A DNA stretch of 64,000 nucleotides, taken from contig NZ_JAKSYD010000074.1 of NCBI RefSeq assembly GCF_022829605.1, positions 1 to 64,000 of the forward strand. Direction: 5' to 3'. The DNA comes from Methylobacterium sp. E-065 (lineage in GTDB: Bacteria > Pseudomonadota > Alphaproteobacteria > Rhizobiales > Beijerinckiaceae). Positions 43,692-53,510 of this stretch are shown piece by piece. Each line of letters opens with the position of its first letter. Positions within the stretch are counted from its first letter, which is position 1. The position numbers and the translations under genes were made by a program. Under the pieces are notes generated by a model. The model worked only from the letters and a program-made list of their open reading frames with translations, did no database searches and was not told where the DNA came from.

Positions 43692-44510
43692 TCAGGCGGC
43701 GCCGATCGGGGTCGGGACCTCGCGCGGCGTGCAGATCGAGCGCTTGCCGCCGATGCGGATGAAGTCGAGGATCTCGCGGACCGCGTCGTGGGACTCGAAG
43801 GTCGCGGCCACGTCCTCGACTCGCTCCATCAACGTCCCCTCGGGGGCGAAGAGCAGCCGATAGGCCCGCCGCAGGGCGTGGATGTCCTCCCGGGCGAAGC
43901 CGCGGCGCTGCAGGCCGATGATGTTGAGGCCCGACAGGTAGGCGCGGTTGCCCAGCACCATCCCGTAGGGAATGCAGTCGTTCTCCAGCCCCGAGAGGCC
44001 GCCCACGAAGGCATGTGCCCCGACCCGGGCGAATTGGATCACGGCGGCGCCGCCCCCGAGGATCGCGTAATCGCCTACCACGCAATGGCCGGCCAGCATG
44101 ACGTTGTTGGAGAAGATCACGTGCGACCCCACCCGGCAATCGTGCCCGACATGGGAATTCGCCAGGAAGGTGCAGTGATCGCCGACCACGGTCTCCAGCC
44201 CACCGCCGCTGGTGCCGGGATTCATGGTGACCCCCTCGCGGATCAGGCAGTCGGCGCCGATCGTGAGGGTGGAGGGCTCGCCACGATACTTCAGATCCTG
44301 CGGCGGATGTCCGATCGACGCGAAGGGGAAGATCCGGGTGCGGGCGCCGATCGTGGTGCGTCCGGCCAGGACGACGTGGCTGACCAGCTCGCAATCAGCT
44401 CCGAGGACGACCTCCGGCCCGACATGGCAGAACGGGCCGATCCGTGCCCCGTCGCCGATCCGGGCGCCGGGCTCAATCACCGCGCTCGCGTGGATGACGG
44501 GCGCGCTCAC
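43692..44510 (-). CDS. lpxA: UDP-N-acetylglucosamine acyltransferase LpxA
   Basis: A 272-residue left-handed beta-helix protein that adds the first 3-hydroxyacyl chain to UDP-GlcNAc. Hexapeptide repeats run from [20 protein letters not shown] through [12 protein letters not shown]; the catalytic histidine is in [12 protein letters not shown]. The C-terminal helical bundle ([15 protein letters not shown]) is present. It starts at GTG 44510, which overlaps the fabZ stop as GTGA; this start gives the normal family length, while the longer frame to 44666 is a shadow of fabZ. Confidence 0.94.
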   Translation of the reverse strand: MSAPVIHASAVIEPGARIGDGARIGPFCHVGPEVVLGADCELVSHVVLAGRTTIGARTRIFPFASIGHPPQDLKYRGEPSTLTIGADCLIREGVTMNPGTSGGGLETVVGDHCTFLANSHVGHDCRVGSHVIFSNNVMLAGHCVVGDYAILGGGAAVIQFARVGAHAFVGGLSGLENDCIPYGMVLGNRAYLSGLNIIGLQRRGFAREDIHALRRAYRLLFAPEGTLMERVEDVAATFESHDAVREILDFIRIGGKRSICTPREVPTPIGAA

Positions 44511-44983
44511 TCCATCACCAGCATGGCGCTGATCTCGGCCTCGGCGACCAGCGTGCCGTCGACCCGGGCCTCGCCGCGGAACCACCACATGGTCCGGCGC
44601 TGGTTCAACTTCTTCATATGGAAGCGCACCTGATCGCCAGGCGTGACGGGCTTGCGGAACTTGCATTTGTCGATGGTCATGAAGAACACCTGCTTGGTGC
44701 TCCGCCCATCCGCCCTGATGTGGCGACAGCAGATCGCCCCCGCCGTCTGAGCCATGCCCTCGATCAGGAGCACGCCCGGGAAGACCGGCATGCCCGGGAA
44801 GTGACCCATGAATTGCGGCTCGTTGGCCGTGACGTTCTTGATGCCGATGCAGGATTCGTCGCGATCGATCTCGACGATCCGGTCCACCAGGAGGAACGGG
44901 TAACGGTGCGGCAGCAACTCCAGCAGCGTCTGTATATCGGCTGTGCCCAGCTCGCCGCCGGTCTCGCGCGCCGCCTCACTCAT
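44507..44983 (-). CDS. fabZ: 3-hydroxyacyl-ACP dehydratase FabZ
   Basis: A 158-residue hot-dog fold dehydratase for fatty acid elongation. The active-site block is [20 protein letters not shown], with the catalytic histidine and glutamate; the opening [21 protein letters not shown] is typical. The ATG at 44983 gives the usual length. An upstream in-frame start at 45025 would add 14 residues. Its place between lpxD and lpxA is conserved, because both pathways share the 3-hydroxyacyl-ACP pool. Confidence 0.94.
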   Translation of the reverse strand: MSEAARETGGELGTADIQTLLELLPHRYPFLLVDRIVEIDRDESCIGIKNVTANEPQFMGHFPGMPVFPGVLLIEGMAQTAGAICCRHIRADGRSTKQVFFMTIDKCKFRKPVTPGDQVRFHMKKLNQRRTMWWFRGEARVDGTLVAEAEISAMLVME

Positions 44984-45121
44984 CGGATCCCGCACCTCGA
45001 CTTGCCGCCCGCGGCGGCCTGACATCCTGCCGCCCTCAGCGGAGGGAGCGCCCTCTTCGGCAGAAATCGCCGGGAGCGCAAGACCTTCCGGCGGAGCGGA
45101 TCGATCCGGAGCCCCGGTAGA

Positions 45122-46198
45122 TCAGACGATTGGCCCGTCTCGGGCCTCGTCGTCCGCCTGCGCCTTGCCCGAGCGCTCGGCCAAGCGGGCCAGGGTCGTG
45201 AGTTCGCGGAACCAGGCTCGGACCGGCTTGGCCGGCGTGCCGCCCCAGCGGCTGCCCGGCGGCACGTCGCGGTTGACGTTGGAGGAGCCGGCGATCTGCG
45301 CACCGCGTCCGATGCGCAGATGCCCGACGACGCCGACCTGCCCGCCGAGGACGACGTAATCCTCCAGCGTGGTCGAGCCCGAGATACCGACACCCGATAC
45401 GATCACGCAGTGGCGCCCGATCACCACGTTGTGGGCGATCTGCACGAGGTTATCGATCTTGGTCCCCTCCCCGATCACCGTGTCGCGCGAGGCGCCCCGG
45501 TCGACCGTGGTGTTGGCACCGATCTCCACGTCGTCCTGGACGATCACGCGGCCGATCTGCGGCACCTTGAGATGGGTGACGCCCATGGCGAAGCCGAACC
45601 CGTCCTGGCCGAGCCGTACGCCCGGATGAAGGATCACGCGGTTTCCCAGGAGGGCGTGGCTCAGGGTTGTGCCGGCGCCGATGGCGCAATCGCGCCCGAT
45701 GCGCACGCCGGGCCCGACTACGGCGTTCGGGCCGATCACCGTACCGCTGCCAACCTCCGCGCCGGGGCCGATGACGGCGCCCGGATCCACCGTGACGTCC
45801 TCTTCGAGACGAGCCTCGGGATGGATATAGGCCCCGGGCGCGACGCCACGAGCGCCGAACTGCGAGCCGGGGCGCAGGGCATCCGGATGCAGCCGTCCGA
45901 GCAGAGTGGCGTAGGCGCGATAGGGGTCCCGGCTGACGAGGGCGACCGTGCCGGATGGGCAGCGGGCCGCGAAGCGCGGCGAGACGAGGCAAGCTCCGGC
46001 CCGCGTGGCCGCGAAGGCGTCGCCGTAGCGGGCATTGTCCATGTAGGCGAGGTGCGAGGGCCCGGCGCTTTCGAGGGGCGCGGCCCCGGCAAGCCGAAGG
46101 TCCGGATCGGCGCCCTCGGGCAGGCTGGCGCCAGCGACCGTCGCGATCTCCGCGAGGGTCAGGTCCGCCGCAGCGGCGAAGAAGATGGGATCTGACAT
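45122..46198 (-). CDS. lpxD: UDP-3-O-(3-hydroxyacyl)glucosamine N-acyltransferase LpxD
   Basis: A 358-residue beta-helix acyltransferase that adds the second acyl chain in lipid A synthesis. An N-terminal uridine-binding domain ([39 protein letters not shown]) is followed by hexapeptide repeats, the catalytic histidine in [12 protein letters not shown] and a C-terminal helix. The ATG at 46198 is the family start. It has no recognisable ribosome-binding site and is preceded nine bases upstream by a 12-pair hairpin. It lies 52 bases after bamA. Confidence 0.94.
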   Translation of the reverse strand: MSDPIFFAAAADLTLAEIATVAGASLPEGADPDLRLAGAAPLESAGPSHLAYMDNARYGDAFAATRAGACLVSPRFAARCPSGTVALVSRDPYRAYATLLGRLHPDALRPGSQFGARGVAPGAYIHPEARLEEDVTVDPGAVIGPGAEVGSGTVIGPNAVVGPGVRIGRDCAIGAGTTLSHALLGNRVILHPGVRLGQDGFGFAMGVTHLKVPQIGRVIVQDDVEIGANTTVDRGASRDTVIGEGTKIDNLVQIAHNVVIGRHCVIVSGVGISGSTTLEDYVVLGGQVGVVGHLRIGRGAQIAGSSNVNRDVPPGSRWGGTPAKPVRAWFRELTTLARLAERSGKAQADDEARDGPIV

Positions 46199-46207
46199 GC
46201 TGGACAA

Positions 46208-46237
46208 CGCGCCGGTCGGGGTAATCCGACCGGCGCG
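46208..46237 (-). promoter_or_regulatory. Perfect 12-bp hairpin between bamA and lpxD
   Basis: On the minus strand, CGCGCCGGTCGG pairs exactly with CCGACCGGCGCG across a six-base loop. It begins shortly after the bamA stop and ends nine bases before the lpxD ATG. No T-run follows, so it is not a typical terminator. It could limit readthrough or control translation of lpxD. Confidence 0.6.
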
Positions 46238-46250
46238 CCTGGAATTTTGA

Positions 46251-48821
46251 TCAGAAGCGCGAACCGCCGGAGAAGCGGAAGGCCTGGGTCTGATCCTTAC
46301 CGACATGGCCGTACTTGCCGAGGATCGGCACGAAGACCGGGATGCCCTCATCCTTGGTCAGCGCGTAGGCGTAGTCGAAGCGGATCGGGCCGAGCGGCGA
46401 GTTCCACAGGATGGAGGCACCGACCGAGGAGCGGATCGTGGCGCTGTCGCGGACGTTCACACATTCCGGCTCGACGCCGATCTTGTAGGCGTTGAAGTTG
46501 CAGCGCCCGGTCGCCGGATCCGTACCGTTGATGAAGCTGTCGCCGTTCACGTCGAAGGCGCGCTTGCTGCTGTAGCCGAACAGCGTACCGGCATCGGCGA
46601 AGAGCGCACCCTTCAGGCCCAGGTCGCGCGGCACGCCTGGCAGCGGGAACTGAACTTCGAGGGTACCGCCGATATAGGTCGAGCCACCGATCGCGTTCGA
46701 GCGGGCGTCGGCGATTCCGACGTCGCGCGGGCCGATGCCGTTCGGAGCGAAGCCGCGGACCAGCGACGGGCCGAGGAAGAACTCGTCGGTCACCCGCAGC
46801 GGGTCGTTGTTGAGGGAGCTGATATGGCCGCCCTGGAAGCGGACGAAGCCGATCACGTCCTCGTAGAGCTCCTTGTAGTAGCGCGCGTCGGCGGTGACCC
46901 GGAAGAACTTCGAGTCTCCGCCCAGGCCCGCCACGTCGGGCTTCAGCTCGGCGTAGAGGCCGTTATGGGGCGCACCGATCACGTCCAGCGTCGAGTAGGC
47001 GAGCGTCAGGCCGGCCAGCGAGGTCAACGTGTTGCCCTGCGAGCCCTTAATGGCGATCGAGGCTTCACCGTCATAGGCACAGTTCGGATAGACCGCCTGA
47101 CCACCGATGTTGCGACCCGTATTCGGGTCGATCGTGCCCGCCCCGTAGGTGGCGGTGTAGCCCGGGATCGGCACCGAGCAGTCGTTGTACGGCCGCTTGA
47201 GGGTGTTCGGCACCTTCAGCTCGGTGTTGTACAGCGAGTAGCGCAGCGTGATGCCGAACTCCTCGGTGATCGGCAGGCCGAGGCGCAGCTGGCCGCCATA
47301 CACCGTGGTCTCGTAGCGCGAGTACCGGGTCAGGTCGGAGTACTTGTAGAAGGCGTCGAAGCCGGCGGCGAGCCGGTAGCCGAGGAAGTACGGCTCGGTG
47401 AACGAGAAATCGACACCGCGCGAGTACTGGCCGCCGGTGCCGGCGAGGCGGACATACTGGCCGCGGCCGAGGAAGTTCGACTCGGAGACCGAGACCTCGC
47501 CGATGATGCCGTCCTGGGTGGAGTAGCCGCCGGCCACCGAGAACGAACCCGTGGGCTGATCCTCGACATCGATGTTGATCACCACGCGGTCGGGCGCGGA
47601 GCCCGGCTCGTTCGAGAAGCGGACCTTCTTGAAGAAGCCCAGGCCGTTCAGGCGCCGCTCGGCGCGGTCGGTGAGCACGCGGTTGTAGGCATCGCCCTCG
47701 GCGATATCGAGCTCGCGTCGGATGACGTAGTCGCGGGTGCGGGTGTTGCCGCGGATGTTAATGCGCTCGACGTAGACGTGCGGGCCGTCCTCGACCACGA
47801 AGCCCAGGGAGACCTGATGGCTGCCGGGATCACGCTGACCGGTCGGGCGGACCTGCGCGAACGGGTAGCCCGCGCGGTTCACTTCGCGGGTGACGTTGTT
47901 CAGCGTCTTCTCGACGTCGTCGGCGTTGTAGACATCGCCCACCGTCGTCGCGACACCGGTGTTGAGCTGGACCGTGTCGAGGCCGGGCAGGCGGGAATCC
48001 ACCTGCACCGCGCCGACCTTGTACTGCTCGCCCTCGTTCACCGTGACGGTGATGACGTAGCCCGATGTCTCGCCCTCGACATAGCGCGCGTCGGCGCTGA
48101 CCACCTGGAAATCGGCATAGCCGTTCTTCAGGTAGTAGCGGCGCACCTGGTCCAGGTCGTTGGTGATGCGGTCGGGATCGTAGACGTCGGAGGTCTTGAT
48201 GAACGACAGGAAGTTCATCTCCGAGGAGCTCATCAGCCCCTTCAGTGTCCGCTCCGAATAGGCATTGTTGCCGACGAAGTTGATCGAGACGATGCCGGTC
48301 TTATCGCCCTCGTCGATCTGGTAGATCACGTCGACGCGGCCGTTCGGCAGGTCGACGGTCCGGTAGGTCACCTTGGCGGTGCCCCGGCCGAAGCGCTTGT
48401 AAACGTCGCGGATGCGGGCGAGGTCGGCGTTGATGATCGCCTCGGTGTAGGGCCCGCGGGCCTTCGCCTCGACCACCCCTTCCAGGGTCGCCTTCTCGAT
48501 CTTCTTGTTGCCCTCGAACACCACCCGGTTGATCAGGTTGTTCTCGCGGACGGTTACCACCGTGCGGCCGCCCGACTGGGCGACCTTCACGTCCGAGAAC
48601 ATGCCGCTTGCGAGCAGGTTACGGCGGGCTTCCTCGGCGGAGCCTGACGCCGTTCCGGTCACGTAGGACCGGACCGTGTCGGCATCGACGCGCTGGTTGC
48701 CCTGGACGACGATCTGCTGCGCCTGAGCGGCCCCGGTCAGGACGACGCTCAGACCCGCAGTGACTAGGACGATGGTTCTCCGCACCGACTTACGTCGGGG
48801 CTTCCCCGTCAACGACATCAT
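46251..48821 (-). CDS. bamA: Outer membrane protein assembly factor BamA
   Basis: An 856-residue protein that folds and inserts outer-membrane beta-barrel proteins. A signal peptide ([19 protein letters not shown]) is followed by five POTRA domains ([65 protein letters not shown] and [20 protein letters not shown] begin them in order). The C-terminal Omp85 barrel ends in FRFSGGSRF, with the last-residue phenylalanine needed for assembly. The [13 protein letters not shown] loop carries the conserved VRGF motif. It starts at ATG 48821 or 48818. Confidence 0.95.
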   Translation of the reverse strand: MMSLTGKPRRKSVRRTIVLVTAGLSVVLTGAAQAQQIVVQGNQRVDADTVRSYVTGTASGSAEEARRNLLASGMFSDVKVAQSGGRTVVTVRENNLINRVVFEGNKKIEKATLEGVVEAKARGPYTEAIINADLARIRDVYKRFGRGTAKVTYRTVDLPNGRVDVIYQIDEGDKTGIVSINFVGNNAYSERTLKGLMSSSEMNFLSFIKTSDVYDPDRITNDLDQVRRYYLKNGYADFQVVSADARYVEGETSGYVITVTVNEGEQYKVGAVQVDSRLPGLDTVQLNTGVATTVGDVYNADDVEKTLNNVTREVNRAGYPFAQVRPTGQRDPGSHQVSLGFVVEDGPHVYVERINIRGNTRTRDYVIRRELDIAEGDAYNRVLTDRAERRLNGLGFFKKVRFSNEPGSAPDRVVINIDVEDQPTGSFSVAGGYSTQDGIIGEVSVSESNFLGRGQYVRLAGTGGQYSRGVDFSFTEPYFLGYRLAAGFDAFYKYSDLTRYSRYETTVYGGQLRLGLPITEEFGITLRYSLYNTELKVPNTLKRPYNDCSVPIPGYTATYGAGTIDPNTGRNIGGQAVYPNCAYDGEASIAIKGSQGNTLTSLAGLTLAYSTLDVIGAPHNGLYAELKPDVAGLGGDSKFFRVTADARYYKELYEDVIGFVRFQGGHISSLNNDPLRVTDEFFLGPSLVRGFAPNGIGPRDVGIADARSNAIGGSTYIGGTLEVQFPLPGVPRDLGLKGALFADAGTLFGYSSKRAFDVNGDSFINGTDPATGRCNFNAYKIGVEPECVNVRDSATIRSSVGASILWNSPLGPIRFDYAYALTKDEGIPVFVPILGKYGHVGKDQTQAFRFSGGSRF

Positions 48822-49256
48822 GCAATCGCCCGTTTCTGTTCTGGTCGCGGGGGTTAGCCCGTCTTAGGCGACCGTTGATCGGTCGTCCCGTCACCTGGTC
48901 CAAGCGTGGCTTCGGTCCAAGCGTAGCTCTTAGCGGGATTCCACTGCCAAGCAAACGCGCGGGAGGCCATCGTCAGGGGATTTTGGGGGGTCGTGGCCTT
49001 CGCGCCACTTAACGATGCGGCCGCGCCTCGGGCAAACCGGCGATCGTGGTGAATGACGCGTAAACGTTTGTGAAAACGTGTCTTTTCCGTCCCACCCGCG
49101 CGGCCGTTGACAGCGCATTAACCGGATTTTGACCCCTCGTCGGGGCGCCGATCAGGCCGCTTCACGGCCGGATCGCGGCGGGAATGGGGCACCCTTTTCG
49201 GTGGAGGGCGGACAGGATCCCCAACGGCTTCGAGGACAGCTCTCAACCCCTCCGGA
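48822..49256. other. 435-base gene-free region upstream of bamA with a tandem 15-base repeat
   Basis: No convincing gene is seen. Two copies of a 15-base unit (GGTCCAAGCGTGGCT at 48897 and GGTCCAAGCGTAGCT at 48914) lie 17 bases apart, about 76-107 bases before bamA; they could bind a regulator. The pieces TAAACGTTTG and GAAAACGTG near 49060-49078 also look like inverted or repeated elements. A promoter for bamA is expected here, but no clear -35/-10 pair can be assigned. Confidence 0.5.
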
Positions 49257-50411
49257 TCACGTGTTCCGCCAGGACGCGCCGAGGTTGAGGATATCGTTCC
49301 AGGCGGCGAACAGCATCAGCATCAGGACCAGGGCGAGTCCGATCCGGAAGCCGATCTCCTGGGCACGCTCGCTGAGCGGACGGCCGCGGACGACCTCGAA
49401 GGCGTAGAACAGCAGATGCCCGCCATCGAGCAACGGCACCGGGAACAGGTTCAGGAGGCCGATCGAGACCGAGAGGAGCGCGATCAGGCCGACGAGGCCA
49501 CCGACGCCGCCGGTCTTGGCGACCTCGCCGGAGACCCGTGCGATTCCGATCGGACCCGAGAGCTGGTCGGCCGACTCACGGCCGGTCATCAGCTTGCCGA
49601 GATACGAGAAGGTGCGCTCGACGACGAAGTAGGTCTCCTTCACGCCGAGATCGAGGGAATCGACGGCCCCATAGCGCACGAGGCGCGCCTCGGAGCCCGC
49701 AGGCGAGCGAATTCCAAGCCGGCCGATCCGATGGCGGCCGAACGGGGTCTTCTCCTCGAAGGTGGCGGGCGTCGCCTGAATGGTGAGCGGCTGGTCGTTG
49801 CGCTCCACCGTGAAGGTCAGGGGCGTCCCGGCACTGCCCGTCACCGTGCGGTACATGGCGTTGAAGTCGCCGATCTTCTCGCCGTCGATGGCGGTGATCA
49901 CATCGCCCGGCTGGAATCCGGCCTGGGCCGCGACGCTGTTGGGCTCCACCGAGGAGACGCGGGCGGGCAATTCATAGCGGCCGCCGAACCAGATCGCCCC
50001 GGCGAACAGCGCGATCGCCAGGATGAAGTTCGCCACCGGTCCGGCGGCGACGATCGCGGCGCGCTTGCCCACGGGCTGAGTCGGGAAACTGATCGCCCGC
50101 TCCTGCGGGGTCATGCGGGCCACGGCCTCGGGGTCGGGCATGCTCGCCCCGTTCACGTCGCCGTGGAACTTCACGTAGCCGCCGAGGGGAATGGCGCAGA
50201 GCTTCCAGCGCGTGCCGCGGCGGTCGTTGAACCCGACGAGTTCCGGCCCGAAGCCGAGGGAGAAGGCGTGGACGCCGACGCCGCACCAGCGGCCGACCAG
50301 GAAGTGGCCCATCTCGTGCACGAACACCACGACGGTGAGCACGAACAGGAACGGGATCAGGGCGCCGAAGAAGCCCCCGGCAGTGCCGCTCATCGCGTTG
50401 AGGAAGTCCAT
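49257..50411 (-). CDS. rseP: Site-2 zinc metalloprotease RseP
   Basis: A 384-residue membrane protease. The zinc motif HEMGH is in VVFVHEMGHFLVGRW. A single PDZ domain is evident (NSVAAQAGFQPGDVITAIDGEKIG), then the membrane motif LLNLFPVPLLDGGHLLFYAFE with the third zinc ligand. It cleaves anti-sigma factors or signal-peptide remnants in the membrane. The ATG at 50411 begins just before the first helix; upstream frame sequence is not used. It belongs to the cdsA-dxr-rseP-bamA order but is separated here from dxr by an efflux module. Confidence 0.93.
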   Translation of the reverse strand: MDFLNAMSGTAGGFFGALIPFLFVLTVVVFVHEMGHFLVGRWCGVGVHAFSLGFGPELVGFNDRRGTRWKLCAIPLGGYVKFHGDVNGASMPDPEAVARMTPQERAISFPTQPVGKRAAIVAAGPVANFILAIALFAGAIWFGGRYELPARVSSVEPNSVAAQAGFQPGDVITAIDGEKIGDFNAMYRTVTGSAGTPLTFTVERNDQPLTIQATPATFEEKTPFGRHRIGRLGIRSPAGSEARLVRYGAVDSLDLGVKETYFVVERTFSYLGKLMTGRESADQLSGPIGIARVSGEVAKTGGVGGLVGLIALLSVSIGLLNLFPVPLLDGGHLLFYAFEVVRGRPLSERAQEIGFRIGLALVLMLMLFAAWNDILNLGASWRNT

Positions 50412-50547
50412 AAGCCGATCCCTGGCCGTCGCCGCGCCGGCCCCCCGGACCGGCACATCCCGACATCCTAGCAGATCGGTGGGGCGCACCGCCAACGCAA
50501 TCCTGTGCGGGCTCGCGCATCGTCGCCGCGGGTGACGGGCCGCCGCG

Positions 50548-52125
50548 TCAGTGGCCGCCCCCGCCTCCAGCTGCCGCGCGCGGGCGCCGGACCATCGGCA
50601 CGGCGCAGGCCATCGCCAGGAACAGCACGGTCAGGGCGAGGAACACGTCCTCGAAGGCCATGACGAGTCCCTGGATCCTGACCGTGTTGGTCATGGCTTT
50701 CAGCGCCATGCCGGGGGCCGCGCTGCCGAAGGACTCGAAGCCGCGCTGCAGGCCGTCGAGGCGCTCGAGGGCGGCATTGCTCGACCAGCTGAAGCGCTCG
50801 TGCAGCCGGGCGAGGTGCAGGTCCCAGCGGTCGTTCAGCACCGTGTTGATCAGGGCGAGGCCGACCGCGCCGCCGAGGTTGCGGGTCAAATTGAACAGGC
50901 CGGAGGCGTTCTTCATCCGGGCCGGCGGCAGGGTGCCGAGCGCGATGTTGTTGATCGGGATCATGCACAGCATCAGCGAGCAGCCGCGCAGGATCTGCGG
51001 CAGCAGCAGCTCGTAGAAATCCCAATCCTTGGTGAGGCCGGTGACAATCCAGGTGCCGCAGGCGAAGCCCGTGAAGCCAACTCCCATCATCAGGCGTGGA
51101 TCGACCCGGCCCGAGAGACGCCCGGCGATCGGCGCGGTGATGAACATGAACAGGCCGGAGACGAACATGGTCTCGCCGATCATCAGGGCCGAGTAGCCGC
51201 GCACCCGGGCGAGATAGACCGGGTAGATGTAGGTCAGGCCATAGAGGCCGATGCCGAGCACGAAGCTTGCCACGCAGCCGCTGGCGAAGTTGCGGTCCGA
51301 GAAGGCGCGCAGATCGACGATCGGTTGCCTCGCCGTGAAGACCCGCCAGAAGAACAGCAGCCCCGAGACCCCGCAGACCAGAGCGCAGGCGAACACCGTC
51401 TCGTCCTGCAGCCAGTCGTGGTTCGGCCCCTCCTCCAGCACGTATTCGAGGCAGCCGAGGAAGCCCGCCATGAAGGCGAGCCCTGCCCAGTCGAAGGATT
51501 CCAGCAGGCTGTAATTGGGTTGGTCGAAATCGACCAGGATCCAGGTCGAGACCGTCACGAAGATACCCGGCACGACGTTGATCAGGAACAGCCAGTGCCA
51601 GGACATCAAGTCGGTGAGGTAGCCGCCGACCGTCGGGCCGATGGTCGGCGCGAGCGTCGCAACGAGGCCGATCATCGGCGACACGATGGTCCGCTTGGAG
51701 GGCGGAAAGATCGTGAAGGCCGCGGCGAACACGGTCGGGATCATGCCGCCGCCGATGAAACCCTGCGCGGCGCGCCAGACGATCATCTCGCCGATCGACG
51801 AGGAGGTCGCGCACATCAGGCTCATGAGCGTGAAGCCGCCCGCCGAGATCGCGAACATCCAGCGGGTCGAGAGCACCCGCGACAGGGTGCCGGAGAGCGG
51901 GATCGAGATCACCTCGGCGATCAGGTAGCTGGTCTGGACCCAGGGGATCTCGTCGCCCGAGGCCGATAGGCCGGCCTGGATCTCGTTCAGGGAGGCCGAG
52001 ACGATCTGGATGTCCAGGATCGCCATGAACATCCCGAACACCATGCAGACGAACGCCACCATGCGGCGGCGATCGAGCGGCGGCTCGGCGGCGCGGGCCG
52101 GCGCGAGGGCGGCGGTGGCGGCCAT
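50548..52125 (-). CDS. emrB: EmrB/QacA-type (DHA2) MFS drug exporter
   Basis: A 525-residue fourteen-helix drug:proton antiporter. The first helix carries FGMFMAILDIQIVSASLNEI, the DHA2 signature; SYLIAEVISIPLSGTLSRVL and WRAAQGFIGGGMIPTVFAAAF follow, with MIGLVATLAPTIGPTVGGYL (motif C). It works with the membrane-fusion protein encoded immediately upstream. The ATG at 52125 lies nine bases after that gene. A longer frame to 53148 overlaps the partner gene and is rejected. Confidence 0.92.
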   Translation of the reverse strand: MAATAALAPARAAEPPLDRRRMVAFVCMVFGMFMAILDIQIVSASLNEIQAGLSASGDEIPWVQTSYLIAEVISIPLSGTLSRVLSTRWMFAISAGGFTLMSLMCATSSSIGEMIVWRAAQGFIGGGMIPTVFAAAFTIFPPSKRTIVSPMIGLVATLAPTIGPTVGGYLTDLMSWHWLFLINVVPGIFVTVSTWILVDFDQPNYSLLESFDWAGLAFMAGFLGCLEYVLEEGPNHDWLQDETVFACALVCGVSGLLFFWRVFTARQPIVDLRAFSDRNFASGCVASFVLGIGLYGLTYIYPVYLARVRGYSALMIGETMFVSGLFMFITAPIAGRLSGRVDPRLMMGVGFTGFACGTWIVTGLTKDWDFYELLLPQILRGCSLMLCMIPINNIALGTLPPARMKNASGLFNLTRNLGGAVGLALINTVLNDRWDLHLARLHERFSWSSNAALERLDGLQRGFESFGSAAPGMALKAMTNTVRIQGLVMAFEDVFLALTVLFLAMACAVPMVRRPRAAAGGGGGH

Positions 52126-52133
52126 CGCGGTTC

Positions 52134-53375
52134 TTACCGGCTCGCGGTGCTGATTGGCCGCTCGCGCGCGGCCCGGTCGAGCACCGAGCGGTCCGCGCCG
52201 GCGCGGGTATCGACGCGCACCACCGCCGACAGGCCGGGCCGCAACAGACCCTCGCGGGCGATATCGTCCGGCACCCGCACCCGCACCGGCAGGCGCTGGA
52301 CGATCTTGGTGAAGTTGCCGGTCGCGTTGTCGGGCGGCAGCAGGCTGAAGACCGAGCCGGAGGCCGGCGAGAACGATTCCACCACGCCCTGAATCTGGCG
52401 ATCCGGATAGGCGTCGATCGTCACCGTCACTGGCTGGCCGGGGCGCATGCGCTGGACCTGAGTCTCCTTGAAGTTCGCGTCGATCCGCACGCTCTGGAGC
52501 GGCACCAGGGCGGCGATCCGGGTGCCGGGCGCCACGTAAGCGCCAGCCTCCACGGCCTTGTTGCCTACCACGCCGTCGAACGGTGCACGGATCACCGCGA
52601 AATCCACATCCCGGCGCGCCCGGTCGACGGCGGTGCGCAGCTCCGCCGCGACGCTCTCGGCCTCGCGCTTCTGCGCCGTGAGGACATCGACGTTGGCGCG
52701 GGCCGCCAGCAGGCCGGCCTCCATGGCCTTGACCGAAGCCTCGGTCCGGTCGCGATCGGCGCGGGTCTGGTCGATGCGCGACTTCGCGACGTAATCGGCC
52801 TGCATCTGCGTCGACCGGGCGAAATCCGCCTGGGCGCGGACCGCGTCGGCGCGGGTCGCATCGAGTTGCGCGGCCGCCTGGGCGACCTGCGCCTGGGCCG
52901 CCTCGGCCTGCCGGGCGATCCGCGCGATGGTGCTCTCCTGGGTGGCGAGCTTGTCCTGCGCGGCCTGGAGGGCGAGGCGGTAATCGCCGTCGTCCAATTG
53001 GGCGATCACGTCGCCCTTCTTCACCGAGACGCCGTTCACCGCCGGAACCGCAGCGAGGTAGCCCGAGACCTTCGCGGCCAGAACGGAGATGTCGGCCTGG
53101 ACGTAGGCATCGTCGGTCGAGACGAAGAAGCGTCCGACCGTCCACCATTGCCAGCCCGCATAGGCGCCGCCGCCGAGTAGCCCCGCCAGCACGGTGAGTA
53201 GGACGGCACGCCTCAGCGGCCGACGGCGGGGCCGGGACGCTTCGGAAGGGCCGGTCTGGGCGGCTGCCGGGACAGCGTCCGATGCAGGCTGCCGCGGCGC
53301 CGGGCCTTCTGCCCGCTCCTCCTCGCTCAGATCGATGGCGGGAGACGGCCGATCAGCGTCGTCGCGAAGGGACAT
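52134..53375 (-). CDS. emrA: HlyD/EmrA-family membrane fusion protein
   Basis: A 413-residue periplasmic adaptor. A short cytoplasmic part and one transmembrane helix (about 54-76, RAVLLTVLAGLLGGGAYAGWQ) precede the biotinyl-lipoyl halves (FFVSTDDAYVQADISVLAAKVSGYL; VIRAPFDGVVGNKAVEAGAYVAPG) and a long coiled-coil hairpin. The end (QIQGVVESFSPASGSVFSLLPPDNATGNFTK in parts) is typical of EmrA. It forms an efflux complex with EmrB. A twin operator for the divergent TetR regulator lies directly upstream. Confidence 0.92.
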   Translation of the reverse strand: MSLRDDADRPSPAIDLSEEERAEGPAPRQPASDAVPAAAQTGPSEASRPRRRPLRRAVLLTVLAGLLGGGAYAGWQWWTVGRFFVSTDDAYVQADISVLAAKVSGYLAAVPAVNGVSVKKGDVIAQLDDGDYRLALQAAQDKLATQESTIARIARQAEAAQAQVAQAAAQLDATRADAVRAQADFARSTQMQADYVAKSRIDQTRADRDRTEASVKAMEAGLLAARANVDVLTAQKREAESVAAELRTAVDRARRDVDFAVIRAPFDGVVGNKAVEAGAYVAPGTRIAALVPLQSVRIDANFKETQVQRMRPGQPVTVTIDAYPDRQIQGVVESFSPASGSVFSLLPPDNATGNFTKIVQRLPVRVRVPDDIAREGLLRPGLSAVVRVDTRAGADRSVLDRAARERPISTASR

Positions 53376-53394
53376 CTCGGAGCCTCAGATCGAA

Positions 53395-53413
53395 TGACCG
53401 AACCGTTCGGTCA
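53395..53413. promoter_or_regulatory. TetR-type operator, site 1
   Basis: TGACCGAAC, a one-base centre and GTTCGGTCA form a perfect inverted repeat. It lies 20 bases before the emrA start. Its sequence matches site 2 and identifies it as a binding site for the divergent TetR protein. Confidence 0.8.
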
Positions 53414-53460
53414 AAAATCGGACCCGCCTTGACGCGAATCCGGAATGGCTTCAGGTTATG

Positions 53461-53481
53461 TTGACCGAACGGTTCGGTCAA
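53461..53481. promoter_or_regulatory. TetR-type operator, site 2
   Basis: TTGACCGAAC, a one-base centre and GTTCGGTCAA form a perfect inverted repeat 30 bases before the tetR start. Its first six bases also look like a -35 hexamer. Centre-to-centre distance to site 1 is 67 bases. Confidence 0.8.
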
Positions 53482-53510
53482 GCGAAGCGGTGTCTCGGAC
53501 GCGGAGCGGA

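Noticed and set aside
46305..48647. A 780-codon open frame on the plus strand, opposite bamA.
   Set aside because: It is antisense to a complete BamA with all domains and has His/Val/Arg-rich sequence without any family motif. Long antisense frames are expected at this GC content.
52126..53148. Extension of EmrB upstream to an 866-residue protein.
   Set aside because: The extra sequence is the shadow of emrA and lacks membrane helices; EmrB starts at 52125.
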